Shown one piece after another: positions 62,632 through 64,000 of a stretch of DNA of 64,000 bases. The notes under the pieces were generated by a model. The model saw only the letters and a list, made by a program, of their open reading frames with translations. It was not told where the DNA came from and did no database searches. The translations under genes and the position numbers were made by a program. How positions within the stretch are numbered: position 1 is the stretch's first letter; every line of letters begins with the position of its first letter. The DNA lies in NCBI RefSeq assembly GCF_040782645.1, contig NZ_CP160403.1, positions 4,871,001-4,935,000 of the forward strand, read 5' to 3'. This DNA is from Streptomyces sp. HUAS ZL42 (GTDB lineage Bacteria; Actinomycetota; Actinomycetes; Streptomycetales; Streptomycetaceae).

Positions 62632-64000
62632 ATGGACGCTCCGACCACCACGTCGGCCGACAACGGCACTTCCGGCGGCGGGGCCGGCTGGTTCACGCCA
62701 CACAAGCAGCCGGAGTCGGCTCCCGGCAGCGAACAGGACGCCGCCGACGGCCGCCGCCTGGCGGCGCTGCGCCCGGTGGGCAGGGCCGCGCCGAGTGCCG
62801 AAGGGAACCAGTCGGCGCACGACGCCCCGGACCCGAGCACCGGCATATCACCGGCCGCGACCGATACCCCCCAGCCCGTCACCTCCGAGTCCGTCACCCC
62901 TGAGCCCGAGGCTCCCCAGCCCGCCACGTCGAGCGGGACGCCGTCCACCGACGCTCCGCCGTCCGAGCCGGGCGTGCCCACCCAGCGGCCCACCCCGTTC
63001 CAGGACGCGTCCCCCGACGCCGTCCTGATCCGCCGGACCATGGCCGAGATCGCCCCCGTGGCGGACAAGGTCACGTCGTACTTCTACGCGCTGCTCTTCG
63101 TACGCCACCCCGATCTGCGCTCGCTCTTCCCCGCCGCGATGGACACACAGCGGGACCGGCTGCTCAAGGCCCTGCTCACCGCGGCCGAGCACATCGACAA
63201 CACCCCCGTCCTCGTCGACTACCTGCAGAACCTCGGCCGTGGCCACCGCAAGTACGGCACGCGCGCCGGGCACTATCCGGCGGTGGGCGAGTGCCTGATC
63301 GGCGCCCTGAGCAAATACGCCGAGTCGGTCTGGGACTCGGAGACGGAGGCGGCCTGGGTCCGGGTGTACACGACGATCTCGCAAGTCATGATCGACGCGG
63401 CGGCCGCAGACGAGATACGCGCCCCGGCCTGGTGGTACGCGGAAGTCGTCTCGCACGACCTGAGAACCTCGGACGTCGCTGTCGTCACCGTCCGCCCCGA
63501 CCAGCCCTATCCCTTCCTCGCCGGGCAGTACACGAGCGTGGAGACGCCCTGGTGGCCGCGGGTCTGGAGGCACTACTCGTTCGCCTCGGCACCCCGCACC
63601 GACGGACTGCTCACGTTCCATGTGAAGGCCGTCCCCGCCGGCTGGGTCTCCAACGCCCTGGTCCACCGCGCCCGCCCGGGCGACATCATCCGGCTCGGCC
63701 CACCGGCCGGCTCGATGACCGTGGACCACACCACCGACAGCGGACTGCTCTGTCTGGGCGGCGGCACCGGCATAGCGCCCATCAAGGCGCTGGTCGAGGA
63801 CGTCGCCGAGCACGGCGAGCGGCGCCCGGTCGAGGTGTTCTACGGCGCACGCACCGACCACGACCTGTACGACATCGACACGATGCTCCGGCTCCAGCAG
63901 TCCCACCCATGGCTGGCGGTGCGCCCCGTGGTGGACCGGCACGGGCTGCTCCAGTTGCCCGACGCCATTCGGACCCACGGACCCTGGACCGAGTACGACG
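62632..64000 (+). CDS. Globin domain-containing FAD/NAD reductase (flavohemoglobin-like), truncated by window end
   Basis: Flavohemoglobin-like protein, expected to oxidise nitric oxide to nitrate or act in related redox chemistry; 456 codons are in the window and the 3' end is missing. Residues 1-125 form a Pro/Ser/Thr/Ala-rich extension absent from Hmp. The globin domain (about 126-262) has SYFYALLF and the proximal His205 in GRGHRKYG. The FAD domain starts near 265, with motif RHYS at 313-316. The NAD domain starts with GGGTGIAP at 376-383. ATG 62632 has GAGG upstream; ATG 62611 is in frame also. Preceded by TGCGGT repeats. Confidence 0.9.
   Translation, partial: MDAPTTTSADNGTSGGGAGWFTPHKQPESAPGSEQDAADGRRLAALRPVGRAAPSAEGNQSAHDAPDPSTGISPAATDTPQPVTSESVTPEPEAPQPATSSGTPSTDAPPSEPGVPTQRPTPFQDASPDAVLIRRTMAEIAPVADKVTSYFYALLFVRHPDLRSLFPAAMDTQRDRLLKALLTAAEHIDNTPVLVDYLQNLGRGHRKYGTRAGHYPAVGECLIGALSKYAESVWDSETEAAWVRVYTTISQVMIDAAAADEIRAPAWWYAEVVSHDLRTSDVAVVTVRPDQPYPFLAGQYTSVETPWWPRVWRHYSFASAPRTDGLLTFHVKAVPAGWVSNALVHRARPGDIIRLGPPAGSMTVDHTTDSGLLCLGGGTGIAPIKALVEDVAEHGERRPVEVFYGARTDHDLYDIDTMLRLQQSHPWLAVRPVVDRHGLLQLPDAIRTHGPWTEYD

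Noticed and set aside
63615..63628. A possible further parS (GTTCCATGTGAAGG) in the globin-reductase gene
   Set aside because: Only 10 of 14 positions match and it is fully explained as coding sequence.

Overview
The window looks like the replication-origin region of a Streptomyces chromosome. The evidence is high-GC coding sequence, many GTG starts, the conserved order rpmH/oriC-dnaA/dnaN/recF/gyrB/gyrA, a GyrA without intein, Streptomyces-type DnaA with a very long linker, a SigR-type promoter before trxB, and twelve perfect 14-bp parS sites (GTTTCACGTGAAAC). The order yidC-jag-rsmG-parA-parB-trx-trxB-sigM-murJ-cca is the general actinobacterial one, also found in Mycobacterium. I see no insertion sequence, prophage, CRISPR array or secondary-metabolite cluster; this is core chromosome.

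Layout. 1-9 kb: crgA (septation), a zinc-finger rhomboid protease, a cyclophilin, a DUF5324-like protein, tRNA-Ala, an HTH protein, a Ser/Thr kinase facing a secreted protein, two small membrane proteins and tRNA-Ile. 9-22 kb, minus strand: DUF3566 protein, gyrA, gyrB, dciA-like, recF, gnd, dnaN, oriC, dnaA. 22-28 kb, plus strand: rpmH, rnpA, yidD, yidC, jag/khpB, rsmG, parA, parB. 28-39 kb: GNAT, trxA, trxB, anti-sigma, sigM, pseudokinase, murJ, DUF6049 (mostly minus). 39-52 kb: cca, LppU/SCO3897-like protein, MFS, inositol-phosphate synthase with its PadR regulator, a bifunctional penicillin-binding protein, GT87 glycosyltransferase, alanine racemase-like protein, femX. 52-57 kb: rpsF-ssb-rpsR-rplI, a MATE exporter, dnaB. 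57-64 kb: serine hydrolase, GNAT/MarR, a decayed MFS pseudogene, GNAT, HAD phosphatase and a 3'-truncated globin-reductase.

How it works together. Initiation (DnaA, oriC, the DciA-like candidate loader, DnaB), elongation (DnaN, SSB), topology (gyrase), repair (RecF) and segregation (ParA, ParB, parS) are packed around oriC. A second theme is the cell envelope: YidC/YidD, MurJ with a separate pseudokinase, a class A PBP, FemX, CrgA, and SigM with its anti-sigma factor.

Most interesting non-gene signals: DnaA-box groups outside oriC (downstream of crgA, before parA, before dnaB); parS sites at the centre of perfect 32- and 52-bp palindromes between two convergent genes; parS sites inside three genes, all read in the same frame as Val-Ser-Arg-Glu-Thr; and a freshly decayed efflux gene beside an intact MarR gene. 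I found no clear candidate for a wholly new multi-gene system.
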